Shown piece by piece: positions 34,893 to 43,235 of a DNA stretch of 64,000 nt. Source of the stretch: Erythrobacter colymbi (GTDB taxonomy: Bacteria; Pseudomonadota; Alphaproteobacteria; Sphingomonadales; Sphingomonadaceae); contig NZ_MUYK01000001.1 in assembly GCF_002155685.1 (NCBI RefSeq), forward strand, positions 310,001-374,000. Direction: 5' to 3'. Positions within the stretch are counted from its first letter, which is position 1. Each line of letters starts with the position of its first letter. The notes under the pieces are model-generated. The model was not told where the DNA came from and made no database searches. It worked only from the letters and a program-made list of their open reading frames with translations. Both the position numbers and the translations under genes were made by a program.

Positions 34893-35507
34893 TCAGAACT
34901 TGCCGAGCAGGGTAACGACGCCCTGATGACGGCTGACGTTGAAGTCCGTACCGAGCAGATCCCCGAGGCCGAGGCTGCCATAGTCGGAGTAGCGATACTC
35001 GAGACGGATGCCGTAGTTCTTGCCGAGGTCGATTTCACCGCCCGCGCCGAGGCGGAAGCCATCGAAGGACTCCTCGGCCGAGACTTGACCCGTGCCGTCG
35101 TCATATTCGAGCTCGATCGAGGCGTTGGTGTAGCCGCCCTTCACGTAGAGCAGGCCGTTCTTGCCCGGACGAAAGCCGAGGCGGCCACCGACATAGAGAT
35201 CGCGGCCCGCATTGACCGACGCGCTTTCGGCGCCGTCCTGGACGCTCACGCCGAGGCTCGAATCGGTGTATTCGGCCTCGATCCCGAACACGAGGCCCTT
35301 CTCGGTCTCGTAGTCATAACCGGCGGTGATGCCGAACACCGCGTCTTCATCGCGGCTGGTGAATCCGTCGACCTCGAACTCGACGCGGTCGACACCGATG
35401 ATCGCGCCCGCGACGAACTTGCCGCCTGCGGTGCTTTCTTCCTGCGCGAATGCGGGGGTGGCAACGGCAAGTGCGCTCGCTGCCAGAGCGATCGAAATAA
35501 CCTTCAT
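34893..35507 (-). CDS. small outer-membrane beta-barrel protein (Omp25/OmpA-barrel type)
   Basis: A 204-residue protein with a clear signal peptide (MKVISIALAASALAVATPAFA, residues 1-21) and eight predicted amphipathic strands (FVAGAIIGVDRVEFEV; AVFGITAGYDYET; LYVGGRLGFRPGKNGLLYVK; FRLGAGGEIDLGKNYGIRLE). It ends in VTLLGKF with the terminal Phe expected for BAM substrates. No periplasmic OmpA peptidoglycan domain. Role probably structural or surface-related. Upstream are two GGTTATCA-type direct repeats (35554-35592). Confidence 0.88.
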   Translation of the reverse strand: MKVISIALAASALAVATPAFAQEESTAGGKFVAGAIIGVDRVEFEVDGFTSRDEDAVFGITAGYDYETEKGLVFGIEAEYTDSSLGVSVQDGAESASVNAGRDLYVGGRLGFRPGKNGLLYVKGGYTNASIELEYDDGTGQVSAEESFDGFRLGAGGEIDLGKNYGIRLEYRYSDYGSLGLGDLLGTDFNVSRHQGVVTLLGKF

Positions 35508-35553
35508 AATCAGAGCCTTTCTAAGCCAGAATTGGCGGAAGGGCCCGCTAGGC

Positions 35554-35592
35554 GGTTATCAAACCCAGACATTAATCCAGGTTAGGTTATCA
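35554..35592. promoter_or_regulatory. 31-bp-spaced direct repeats upstream of the OMP gene
   Basis: GGTTATCA occurs at 35554-35561 and again at 35585-35592, a start-to-start distance of 31 bp (about three helical turns), 47-85 bp upstream of the OMP start codon at 35507 on the minus strand. The AT-rich stretch here is the likely promoter. The spacing suits a regulator bound on one face of DNA; the protein is unknown. Confidence 0.4.
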
Positions 35593-35830
35593 CATAAAGT
35601 TTGGTGGCCTGTGACATGGCGGACTCACCCGCCGCGCGACTGCAGGGCAGGCCCGTTTTCCTACACGCCTGCCAGCCGCTACGCTGCGCCCGGCTCTTTC
35701 CCATTGTCCCGTCCGGCCTGCGAGGCCGTTTGCCACCAGAGGCGCGCTTTTCGCCCGCGCCCCCGTGTCTGTCCGTTTGACGGAAGCCGATCCAGATCGC
35801 TGAAATATCGAAGAAACGCGCGAAATTCCG

Positions 35831-35851
35831 AAGCGGACACGGTGTCCGCTT
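35831..35851 (-). terminator. palindrome after gdhA, probable terminator
   Basis: AAGCGGACAC (35831-35840), one central base, GTGTCCGCTT (35842-35851): perfect 10-bp arms 22 nt beyond the gdhA stop. It lacks a long T-run, so an operator role is also possible. Confidence 0.5.
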
Positions 35852-35872
35852 TGTCCGCCTCGCGGCGTCGCC

Positions 35873-37228
35873 CTAGACCACCCCGAAGGCGAGCATCGCG
35901 TCGGCGACCTTCTTGAAGCCGGCGATATTCGCGCCCTTCACGTAGTCGATATAGCCGCCCCCCTGATCGCCGTAGCGGATGCAGGACTGGTGGATGCCCG
36001 ACATGATGTCCTTGAGCATCTGCTGGAGCTCCTCCTCCTTCCACGAGCGGCGTTCGGAGTTCTGGCTCATCTCGAGGCCAGAAACCGCGACCCCGCCCGC
36101 GTTCGAGGCCTTGCCCGGCGCGTAGAGGATTTTCGCGGCCTTGAAGGCGTGGACCCCGTCGAGGTCGGTCGGCATGTTCGCCCCTTCCGAAACCGCGCGG
36201 CAGCCATTGGCGATGAGGGTCTTGGCGTCCTCCCCCAGCAGTTCGTTCTGCGTGGCGCAGGGGAGCGCGACGTCGCAGGGCACGCCCCACGGGGTCTTGC
36301 CCGCATGGAAGGTCGCCTTGGGGAAGGCCGCGACATAGTCCTCGATCCGGCCGCGGCGGTGGGTCTTGTGGCTCTTCACCCAGTCGATCTTCTCTTGGGT
36401 GATGCCGTCGGGATCATGGATGAACCCGCCGCTGTCCGACAGGGTCAGCACCTTGCCGCCCAGTTGCACGATCTTCTCGGCCGCATGGGTGGCGACATTG
36501 CCGCTGCCCGAGATCACCGCGGTCTTGCCCGCCAGATCCTCGCCTTTGGTCGCCAGCATCTCGGCAAGGAAATAGACCGCGCCGTAGCCGGTCGCCTCGG
36601 TGCGGATCAGCGAGCCGCCCCATTCGAGGCCCTTGCCGGTCAGCACCCCGGTGAAGTTGTTGGTGATGCGCTTGTACTGGCCGAACATGAAGCCGATCTC
36701 GCGCGCGCCCACGCCGATGTCGCCCGCCGGCACGTCGACGTCGGCGCCGATGTGGCGGTAGAGTTCGGTCATGAAGGACTGGCAGAAGCGCATGATCTCG
36801 CGCACGCTCTTGCCCTTGGGATTGAAGTTGGAGCCGCCCTTGCCGCCGCCCATCGGCAGGCCGGTGAGGGCGTTCTTGAAGGTCTGCTCGAAGGCGAGGA
36901 ACTTGAGGACGCTCTCGTTCACGCTCGGGTGGAAGCGGATGCCGCCCTTGTAGGGGCCGATCGCGTTGTTGTTCTGCACCCGCCAGCCGCGCTGGACGCG
37001 GATATTGCCGGCATCGTCCTCCCAGCACACGCGGAAGGAGACGACGCGGTCGGGCTCGGCGATGCGGCGGAGGATCTGCTGGGAGTGGTACTCCTCCTTG
37101 TCCTCCATGAATTCGAAGATGTCCTCGGCCACTTCCTGCACGGCCTGGACGAATTCGGGCTGATAGGGATTGCGCTTCTTCACGCCCTCCATGAAGCCGT
37201 TGAGGTCGACGTGATCGGAAACGGCCAT
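35873..37228 (-). CDS. gdhA: NADP-type glutamate dehydrogenase
   Basis: A 451-residue cytosolic enzyme of the small hexameric GDH class: 2-oxoglutarate + NH4+ + NAD(P)H to glutamate. Diagnostic features: WRVQNNNAIGPYKGGIRFHP, the catalytic-lysine stretch LPMGGGKGGSNFNPKGKS, DVPAGDIGVGAREIGFMFGQ, and the Rossmann nucleotide site SGSGNVATHAAEKI. Length matches bacterial GdhA (~447). The start ATG at 37228 gives the standard N terminus. Preceded by hemN on the same strand, with a ~100-bp gap that may hold its own promoter. The coenzyme preference for NADP follows family type, not a residue test. Confidence 0.96.
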   Translation of the reverse strand: MAVSDHVDLNGFMEGVKKRNPYQPEFVQAVQEVAEDIFEFMEDKEEYHSQQILRRIAEPDRVVSFRVCWEDDAGNIRVQRGWRVQNNNAIGPYKGGIRFHPSVNESVLKFLAFEQTFKNALTGLPMGGGKGGSNFNPKGKSVREIMRFCQSFMTELYRHIGADVDVPAGDIGVGAREIGFMFGQYKRITNNFTGVLTGKGLEWGGSLIRTEATGYGAVYFLAEMLATKGEDLAGKTAVISGSGNVATHAAEKIVQLGGKVLTLSDSGGFIHDPDGITQEKIDWVKSHKTHRRGRIEDYVAAFPKATFHAGKTPWGVPCDVALPCATQNELLGEDAKTLIANGCRAVSEGANMPTDLDGVHAFKAAKILYAPGKASNAGGVAVSGLEMSQNSERRSWKEEELQQMLKDIMSGIHQSCIRYGDQGGGYIDYVKGANIAGFKKVADAMLAFGVV

Positions 37229-37332
37229 GCAGTTGCCCCCTTGGAAAACGCAGCGGTGCGCTCTGTGATGACCCCGCGCAGGTCTATCCCTGCAAATCGC
37301 GAGGCTTGCAAGGCGCAACGTGCGGGGGGTGG

Positions 37333-38643
37333 TCAGATGGCGGAGCTGAAGGTGCGCGGGGCGGCGGCGCGGTAGGCATCGAACAGCGCGGCGATCACCC
37401 GGGCATAGGGCAGGCCGCCGGTGGGGATCGACAGGCGGTTGCCGCGCAGCTCGGCAAGACCCGCGCTGATGAAGGGCGCCAGCCGCGCGGAGGTTTCGGC
37501 GAGGAGGTCGTCCGGCAGCATCACCTCGCCCCGGCACAACAGCGACTCGATCACCGCAGCCCGGCGCTGGTCCTCGTCCGAGCGGGCGATGCCGTGGCTG
37601 GCGGAAAGCCGGCCCTCGGCCGAGAGCTGCCGGTAGCGCCCGGTGTGCTTCTCGTTCTGGGCGAGGAGCCCGGGAAAGCCGCTGATCGCGCTCGCGCCGA
37701 GGCCGATCAGCACTTCGGAGGGGTCGTCGGTGAAGCCCTGGAAGTTGCGGCGCAGTGTGCCCTGCCGCACCGCGCGGGCCATGGGGTCGTGGGGGAGGGC
37801 GAAGTGGTCGAAGCCGATCGCGTCGTAGCCGTGCCCGGTGAGGATGCGATGCGCCTCGCTCGCCATGGTGAAACGCGCCGCCGCGCCGGGGAGGGCATCG
37901 GCGGGGATCATGGTCTGGCGCGGGACGAGGTGGGGCACGTGGGCATAGCCGAACACGGCGATCCGGTCCGCGCCGAGCTTGCGGGTGTAGTCGAGGCTGT
38001 CTTCCAGGTCGGCCTCGCTCTGGTGCGGGAGGCCGTACATGAGGTCGAAATTGAGCGAGGTGACGCCACCGTTGCGGAGCCATTCGGTGCTGCGGCAGAT
38101 CATCGAGAGCGATTGCTCGCGCCCGATCGCTTTCTGGCAATGGGCGGCGAAGGTCTGCACGCCCATGCTCGCCCGCGTGATGCCGGTCTCGGCGATCACC
38201 CCGCTCCATTCGGCGGTGAGGCTGCGCGGATCGAGCTCGATCGACCACTCGGGCCCGGCGAGCGGCAGGTGGGCGTGGAGCGCATCGACCAGCGCGAGGA
38301 AATCGGTGGTGTGGACCGCGTTGGGGCTGCCCCCGCCAAAGGCGATGCGGCGCACGCGGGCACCCTGCGGCATGAGGCTGCCGACGGTCGCGATCTCCTG
38401 ATGGAGTGCCGCCAGATAGGCCTCGACCCGCGCGCGCTTGCCCGAGACCGCGGTGTTGCACCCGCAGTAGAAGCAGATCGCCTCGCAGAAGGGGATGTGG
38501 AGGTATAGCGAGACGTCGCCGCTAACCCCGCCGATGGCGCGTTCGAGGGTGCCATCAGGCAGCGGACCGAAGTCGGCCGCGGTCGGGTAGCTGGTGTAGC
38601 GCGGCACGGCGGTCGCGAGCAGCTCGGGAATGTATGTCCACAT
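37333..38643 (-). CDS. hemN: oxygen-independent coproporphyrinogen III oxidase (radical SAM)
   Basis: A 436-residue radical-SAM enzyme that converts coproporphyrinogen III to protoporphyrinogen IX without O2. The N terminus carries YLHIPFCEAICFYCGCN, including the CxxxCxxC cluster-binding motif and the following HemN-specific GCN. GGGSPNAVHTTDFL, YGLPHQSEADLEDSLDYT and MIPADALPGAAARFTMASEA are also typical. The MWTYIPELLATAVPRYTSYPTA N terminus distinguishes true HemN from HemW. It lies downstream of the cbb3 genes and has an FNR-type box 35-48 nt before its ATG, consistent with low-oxygen induction alongside the heme-requiring cbb3 oxidase. Confidence 0.95.
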   Translation of the reverse strand: MWTYIPELLATAVPRYTSYPTAADFGPLPDGTLERAIGGVSGDVSLYLHIPFCEAICFYCGCNTAVSGKRARVEAYLAALHQEIATVGSLMPQGARVRRIAFGGGSPNAVHTTDFLALVDALHAHLPLAGPEWSIELDPRSLTAEWSGVIAETGITRASMGVQTFAAHCQKAIGREQSLSMICRSTEWLRNGGVTSLNFDLMYGLPHQSEADLEDSLDYTRKLGADRIAVFGYAHVPHLVPRQTMIPADALPGAAARFTMASEAHRILTGHGYDAIGFDHFALPHDPMARAVRQGTLRRNFQGFTDDPSEVLIGLGASAISGFPGLLAQNEKHTGRYRQLSAEGRLSASHGIARSDEDQRRAAVIESLLCRGEVMLPDDLLAETSARLAPFISAGLAELRGNRLSIPTGGLPYARVIAALFDAYRAAAPRTFSSAI

Positions 38644-38677
38644 GGGGCGCTTAAAGCGCGCGACGTGTCACGCGTCT

Positions 38678-38691
38678 TTGCGCGAGATCAA
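38678..38691. promoter_or_regulatory. FNR/FnrL-type box upstream of hemN
   Basis: TTGCG-CGAG-ATCAA: the right half is a perfect ATCAA, the left half keeps TTG. Centre about 41 bp upstream of the hemN ATG; the box overlaps the last codons of the small upstream gene. Low-oxygen activation of hemN by FNR-family proteins is well established in proteobacteria. Confidence 0.6.
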
Positions 38692-38912
38692 ATCCCTCGC
38701 TTCGGAGGCTTTGGCTCGTTCTTTTCGCGGCAGGTCCCCGCGTGGCAGCCCTTGGGGTGGCAGTCGCGCTCCTGCGCGGGGCGCTCCTTGCCGAGGGGGA
38801 TCGTGATCGTGCCACCGTTGCACAGGTGCATGGTGAGCGTGCTCTCCTTGGCGGGAAGCGGGCCGATCATCACCGGCACCAAGGCGGCAAGGGCGAGGGG
38901 GAGCAGGTTCAT
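38688..38912 (-). CDS. small exported Cys/His-rich protein of the cco cluster
   Basis: A 74-residue protein overlapping ccoS by 4 nt (ATGA). Hydrophobic N terminus (NLLPLALAALVPVMIGPLPA) is a signal peptide or anchor. The rest contains MHLCNGGTITIPLG and a compact RDCHPKGCHAGTCREKN segment with three Cys and two His, then a basic tail. I recall similar short proteins between ccoS and hemN in sphingomonads but no assigned function. The Cys/His spacing and its place after the copper-loading genes suggest a metal-binding (copper or heme) accessory role, which is inference. Confidence 0.75.
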   Translation of the reverse strand: MNLLPLALAALVPVMIGPLPAKESTLTMHLCNGGTITIPLGKERPAQERDCHPKGCHAGTCREKNEPKPPKRGI

Positions 38913-39058
38913 GCCTCGTCCTCCTCATCGATGAGGATGCGGCTGGCCGCGCCCTCCATGTCCTCGTATTGCCCGTCGCGCATCGACCACAGGAAGGCGA
39001 GCAGCCCGAGCAGGCCCATGCCGAGCGCGATGGGGATGAGGAAGGCAAGGCCTGTCAT
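38909..39058 (-). CDS. ccoS: cbb3-type oxidase assembly protein CcoS
   Basis: A 49-residue single-TM protein (LAFLIPIALGMGLLGLLAFLWSMRDGQYEDMEGAASRILIDEE, read in parts). The WS.rdGQYED(M/L)EG motif after the TM helix is the CcoS hallmark. It is needed for cofactor insertion into CcoN. The start overlaps ccoI by 4 nt and its stop overlaps the next small gene by 4 nt. Confidence 0.93.
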   Translation of the reverse strand: MTGLAFLIPIALGMGLLGLLAFLWSMRDGQYEDMEGAASRILIDEEDEA

Positions 39059-41178
39059 GGGCGTGCGGCTCCGGCAAGGCGCAGCGAGTTGGCGACGACG
39101 ACCAGAGAGCTCACCGACATGGCAATCGCGGCGACCAGCGGCGTCACCTGCCCCGTCAGCGCGAGCGGCACGGCGAGGAGGTTGTAGCCGATCGAGAAGG
39201 CGAAGTTCTGGCGCACGATCCGCATCGTCCGCTTGGCCACCCGCACTGCGAGGGCGACGGGCATCAGCCCCTCGCCGATGAACACCGCGTCGGCGGCCTG
39301 CTGGCTGGCGTCGGACGCGGTGCCGGGCGCGATCGAGGCGTGGGCGGCGGCGAGGGCGGGGCCATCGTTGAGCCCGTCGCCCACCATCAGCGGGCGGCGG
39401 CCTGCGGCCTTCAGGGCTTCGAGCGCGGCAAGCTTGTCCTGCGGGCTGGCCTCTGCCTCGGCGGCGAGGCCGAGGGCAAGGGCCATTGCTGCGACCGGGG
39501 CGGCGCGGTCGCCCGAGAGGATGCTGGGGGCGAGGCCCTGCGCCTTCAGCGCGGCAAGCGCCTCGGCGGCATCGGGGCGCAGCGGATCGCTGAAGGGGAT
39601 GATCTGCCGGGTCTCCCCGATCCTGAGCGTGGTGGCGAGGGTATCGCTCGCGCCTTCGGGTCGTTCGAGCCCCACGGCGAGGCCCTGCCATGTGCCGGTG
39701 AGGCCCGACCCGCTGACCTCGGTAATGCCGGTGACCGCGGCAGGGGCAACCCCCTCGCGCAGCAGCGCAGCGGCGAGGCCGCGGCTCAGGGGGTGGCGGC
39801 TGGTCTGGGCGAGGGCGAGGGCGATGCCGCGCGCTTCCGGGTCGAGCGCGCCCACCTCCGCGCGCGGTTCGCCCAGCGTCAGCGTGCCCGTCTTGTCGAG
39901 CAGCGCCACGTCGCACTCGGCGAGACGTTCGAGCGCGCTCCCGTCCTTCACCAGCAGGCCCCGCCGCAGCAGCGCACCGCTCGCCACGACCTGCGCGGCA
40001 GGCACCGCAAGGCCCATCGCGCAGGGGCAGGTGATGATCAGCACGGCGATGGCGATGGTGAGCGAGGCGTGCCAGCCTGCGCCTGCGATCATCCACCCCG
40101 CAAAGGCCAGCGCGGCAAGGCTGTGCACCGCGGGGGCATAGAGCCGCGAGGCGCGGTCGGCGATGCGGACATAGCTCGAGCGCGATTGCCCCGCCTCGTC
40201 CATCAGCCGCGCGATCTCGGCGAGCGCGGTGTCCTCGCCCACGTGGGTGAGGCGCACCCGCAAGGCGCCGCCCATGTTGATCGCCCCGGCGTGGACGATG
40301 CTCCCCGGCCCGACGGGCGCGGGCGCGCTCTCGCCGGTGAGCATGGCATTGTCGAGCGCGCCGCGCCCCTCGACCACCTCGCCATCCGCGGCGAGCGCCT
40401 CGCCCGCGGCGACCAGCACCAGCATGCCGGGCTCCAGATCCTTCGCCGCAACCCTGCGCGTGGTGCCATCCGGCGCGATCACGCTCGCGCTCTTACCCAT
40501 TCGCCCCAGCAGCGCGCCGATGCCTGCGCGCGTGCGGTCGCGCATCGCGGCATCGAGCGCGCGGCCTGCGAGCAGGAAGAACAGCAGCATCACGGCGGAA
40601 TCGAAGAAGGCGTGCGCCCCGCCGGTCACGGTCTCGTAAAGCGAGAGGCAGGTCGCCAGGATCACGCCGATGCTGATCGGCACATCCATGTTCGTCCGCC
40701 GGTGCGACAGCGCCATCCACGCGCTGCGGAAGAACGGCTGGCCGGAGTACGCGATCACCGGCAGCGCGATCAGCGCCGAGAGCCAGTGGAACAGCGCGCG
40801 CGTCGCGCCTTCGGCCCCCGACCAGACGCTGACCGAGAGCAGCATCACGTTCATCATGCCGAAGCCCGCGACTCCCAGCGCGCGGGTCAGGCGGGCGCGT
40901 TCGGCATCCTCGCGGCCCAGCGGGTTCTCGGCGACCGGCTGCGCCTCGAACCCGAGGCCGAGCAGCGCGGCGGCGAGCGCCTCCTCGCCCAGCGCCGGAT
41001 CGTGGCGGATCGCGACGCGCTTGGCCGAAAGGTTGGCGCGGGCCTCGGCGATGCCCGCGAGCTTTGGCAACTCGCGCTCGATCTTGCCGATGCACCCGGC
41101 GCACTTCATCCCCGGCACGGTGAAGCGCGTGGTGGCGAGCGGCGTTTCCGCGGCTTCAAGGAGAGCGGGGGCGTTCAC
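39055..41178 (-). CDS. ccoI: copper-translocating P-type ATPase for cbb3 assembly
   Basis: A 707-residue P1B-type ATPase exporting Cu to the periplasm for the binuclear centre of CcoN. An N-terminal HMA-like metal-binding domain (GMKCAGCIGKIE; Cys26 and Cys29) precedes eight TM helices. The ion-transport CPC motif (ITCPCAMGLAVP), phosphorylation site DKTGTLTLG, the HP-loop region (SRHPLSRGLAAAL) and the GDGLNDGPALAAA ATP-binding motif are intact. Length and cco context distinguish CcoI/FixI from a detoxification CopA. Overlaps ccoH by 4 nt. Confidence 0.95.
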   Translation of the reverse strand: MNAPALLEAAETPLATTRFTVPGMKCAGCIGKIERELPKLAGIAEARANLSAKRVAIRHDPALGEEALAAALLGLGFEAQPVAENPLGREDAERARLTRALGVAGFGMMNVMLLSVSVWSGAEGATRALFHWLSALIALPVIAYSGQPFFRSAWMALSHRRTNMDVPISIGVILATCLSLYETVTGGAHAFFDSAVMLLFFLLAGRALDAAMRDRTRAGIGALLGRMGKSASVIAPDGTTRRVAAKDLEPGMLVLVAAGEALAADGEVVEGRGALDNAMLTGESAPAPVGPGSIVHAGAINMGGALRVRLTHVGEDTALAEIARLMDEAGQSRSSYVRIADRASRLYAPAVHSLAALAFAGWMIAGAGWHASLTIAIAVLIITCPCAMGLAVPAAQVVASGALLRRGLLVKDGSALERLAECDVALLDKTGTLTLGEPRAEVGALDPEARGIALALAQTSRHPLSRGLAAALLREGVAPAAVTGITEVSGSGLTGTWQGLAVGLERPEGASDTLATTLRIGETRQIIPFSDPLRPDAAEALAALKAQGLAPSILSGDRAAPVAAMALALGLAAEAEASPQDKLAALEALKAAGRRPLMVGDGLNDGPALAAAHASIAPGTASDASQQAADAVFIGEGLMPVALAVRVAKRTMRIVRQNFAFSIGYNLLAVPLALTGQVTPLVAAIAMSVSSLVVVANSLRLAGAARP

Positions 41179-41630
41179 CGGATTTCGCCCTCGCCCGCCC
41201 AGGCCTGATCCCCGGCGCGGATCGCGATGCGTAACTGCCAGCGGCCCGGCGCGACGGTCTCGTTCGAGACCCAGCGGCCGCGGCCCTCGTCGGTGAAGGT
41301 GAACGCGGCATCATCGCGCAGGCCGAGCGGGTGTTCGGCCGTGGCGGTCATGCGCGCGCCTGCGGGCACGCCCAGCGCCTCGATCACCACGTGGCCATCG
41401 GCGCGCAGATGCGGCACTGCCTGCCAACCGAGCGCCTTGGAGGCCGCCGCCTGCTTGAGCCATCCGTTGTAGTTCTGGCTGGCGACATAGGAGTTATCGA
41501 CCACCGTGCCGTGGAAGCTCTCCACCGCCATCGTCGCCATGCCGAGATTGACCGCGATCACGATGCCGAACCCGGCAACGAAGATCGCCGCCATGTGCTT
41601 GCCGGTGAAGGCTTTGGTGTGGCTCGGCAT
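41175..41630 (-). CDS. ccoH: FixH/CcoH family cbb3 accessory protein
   Basis: A 151-residue protein with one N-terminal TM helix (MAAIFVAGFGIVIAVNLGM) and a periplasmic beta-rich domain containing VVDNSYVASQNYNGWLKQAA and a C-terminal GRWQLRI segment, typical of FixH. The family stabilises the cbb3 complex during assembly. Overlaps ccoG by 1 nt and ccoI by 4 nt. Confident by sequence and order. Confidence 0.92.
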   Translation of the reverse strand: MPSHTKAFTGKHMAAIFVAGFGIVIAVNLGMATMAVESFHGTVVDNSYVASQNYNGWLKQAAASKALGWQAVPHLRADGHVVIEALGVPAGARMTATAEHPLGLRDDAAFTFTDEGRGRWVSNETVAPGRWQLRIAIRAGDQAWAGEGEIR

Positions 41631-43225
41631 TAGTCGTCCTCCGGCGTTGTTTTGGCAGGTTGGGCAAAGGTGGTTTGCGCGCTGTCGCTCTCGTCCTGCG
41701 CGGTAAGCCGGAAGGTGAAGGCGAGGCCATCGTCATCGGCTTCGGTCCCCGGAGGTAGCATCACGTAGGCGCGCAGCACCTGTGTGGCGTTGGCAGGGAC
41801 GGTGACCGTCTGCCTTGGCGCCGCGTTCTCGAGGCTGACCGCGTCGGTCCACATCACCGCGCCCTTGGGAAGGCCTTCGAGGGCCACTTCCATCTCGCGC
41901 GGGCGGGCCTCCATGTTCCTGAGGCGCAGCGTGTAGGCGTTCCTGACCGAGCCGTCCTTCAGCAGCATGAAGGGCGGATTGCGATCGGGCGCGACGGTGA
42001 GATCGGTGTGGCTGCGGGTGCCGAGCGCAAAGAGCAGCGCCGCGCCGATCCCGGCCCAGACGCCGAAATAGACGAACAGGCGCGGGCGCAGCAGGGCCTT
42101 CCATGCCGGGGTCGCGGGCGCGCCGGCGGCCTCGGCATCGCATTGTTCGAGCGTCGCATAGTCGATCAGCCCGCGCGGGCGGCCGACCTCCTTCATCACC
42201 CGGTCGCAGGCGTCGATGCACAGCCCGCAGGTGATGCAGCCGATCTGCTGGCCTTCGCGGATGTCGACTCCCGTGGGGCACACCGCGACGCACATGGCGC
42301 AATCGATGCAGTCGCCATAGGCATCCGGGTTCTTCGCTGCCTTCTTGAGGCTGCCGCGCTGTTCGCCGCGCCAGTCCTTGTAGGTGACGATCAGCGATTT
42401 CTCGTCGAGCATCGCGGTCTGGATGCGCGGCCAGGGGCACATGTAGACGCACACCTGCTCGCGCATGAACCCGCCAAGCCAGAAGGTCGTGCCGGTGAGG
42501 ATCGCCACGGTCGCATAGGCGACGGGGTCGGCGGTGCCGTGCCAGAAATCCCAGGTAAGCGTCGGCGCGTCGGCGAAATACATGATCCATGCGCCACCGG
42601 TCCAGAAGGCGATCGCGAGATAGACCGCCCACTTGGCGAGCCGGCGGGTGGTCTTGGCGAGCGTCCACGGGGCCTTGTCGAGCCGCATGCGGGCATTGCG
42701 GTCGCCGTCGAAGAAGCGGTCGACGTGCTGGAACAGGTCGGTCCACACCGTCTGCGGGCAGGCATAGCCGCACCACGCGCGGCCCACGGCGCTGGTGACG
42801 AGGAACAGGCCGATCCCCGCCATGATCAGGAGGCCCGCGACGAAGTAGAATTCGTGCGGCCAGATCTCGATGTCGAACATGTAGAAGCGGCGGTTGGCCA
42901 GATCGACCAGCACCGCCTGGTCGGGGGCATAGGCCCCGCGGTCCCAGCGGATCCACGGGGTGGCGTAGTAGATGACGAGCGTGATCGCCATCACCGCCCA
43001 CTTGAAGCGGCGGAAGGGCCCGTCGATCCGCTTGTTGTGGACCGTCTTGCCCTTCTCGTAGAGCGCCGAGCCCATGAATCCGACCTCGTCCGACGGAGCG
43101 GGCGTGGGCGTGGTGCTCTCCGCGGTCTCGAGCGCCGCCGCCCAGTCGCGCCCAGCGTGGGCTGGCTGCGGCGCGTCTGGTGCCGGGGGGCGTGCGGGGC
43201 GCTCGAGTTCGTCGGCCTGGGCCAT
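41630..43225 (-). CDS. ccoG: FixG/RdxA/CcoG, [4Fe-4S] membrane Cu(II) reductase for cbb3 assembly
   Basis: A 531-residue protein; the ATG at 43225 starts MAQADELERPARPP and avoids overlapping ccoP. About five TM helices. Polyferredoxin features: AWCGYACPQTVWTD, VCVYMCPWPRIQ, then two classical clusters CIDCAMCVAVCPTGVD and CITCGLCIDACDRVM. C-terminal ~130 residues form the periplasmic Ig-like domain of FixG. CcoG is known to reduce Cu(II) for delivery to cbb3 in Rhodobacter. The N-terminal ~50 residues are Pro/Ala-rich. Confidence 0.95.
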   Translation of the reverse strand: MAQADELERPARPPAPDAPQPAHAGRDWAAALETAESTTPTPAPSDEVGFMGSALYEKGKTVHNKRIDGPFRRFKWAVMAITLVIYYATPWIRWDRGAYAPDQAVLVDLANRRFYMFDIEIWPHEFYFVAGLLIMAGIGLFLVTSAVGRAWCGYACPQTVWTDLFQHVDRFFDGDRNARMRLDKAPWTLAKTTRRLAKWAVYLAIAFWTGGAWIMYFADAPTLTWDFWHGTADPVAYATVAILTGTTFWLGGFMREQVCVYMCPWPRIQTAMLDEKSLIVTYKDWRGEQRGSLKKAAKNPDAYGDCIDCAMCVAVCPTGVDIREGQQIGCITCGLCIDACDRVMKEVGRPRGLIDYATLEQCDAEAAGAPATPAWKALLRPRLFVYFGVWAGIGAALLFALGTRSHTDLTVAPDRNPPFMLLKDGSVRNAYTLRLRNMEARPREMEVALEGLPKGAVMWTDAVSLENAAPRQTVTVPANATQVLRAYVMLPPGTEADDDGLAFTFRLTAQDESDSAQTTFAQPAKTTPEDD

Positions 43226-43235
43226 GTCGGGGTGC

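Larger units (their letters stand above)
35508..35872. other. gene-free interval between the OMP gene and gdhA
   Basis: This 365-bp gap holds the leader and promoter of the minus-strand OMP gene in its first ~100 bp, less GC-rich than the rest, and the 3' region of gdhA in its last 50 bp. Nothing recognisable lies at 35600-35825: no supported reading frame, tRNA or repeat. Confidence 0.6.

Noticed and set aside
35600..35825. Possible small gene or RNA in the only gap above 300 bp
   Set aside because: No start with ribosome-binding site, no tRNA-like fold and no strong promoter seen by eye.
39055..41178. Copper-detoxification ATPase (CopA)
   Set aside because: Position inside the cco operon and overlap with ccoH and ccoS identify it as CcoI/FixI.
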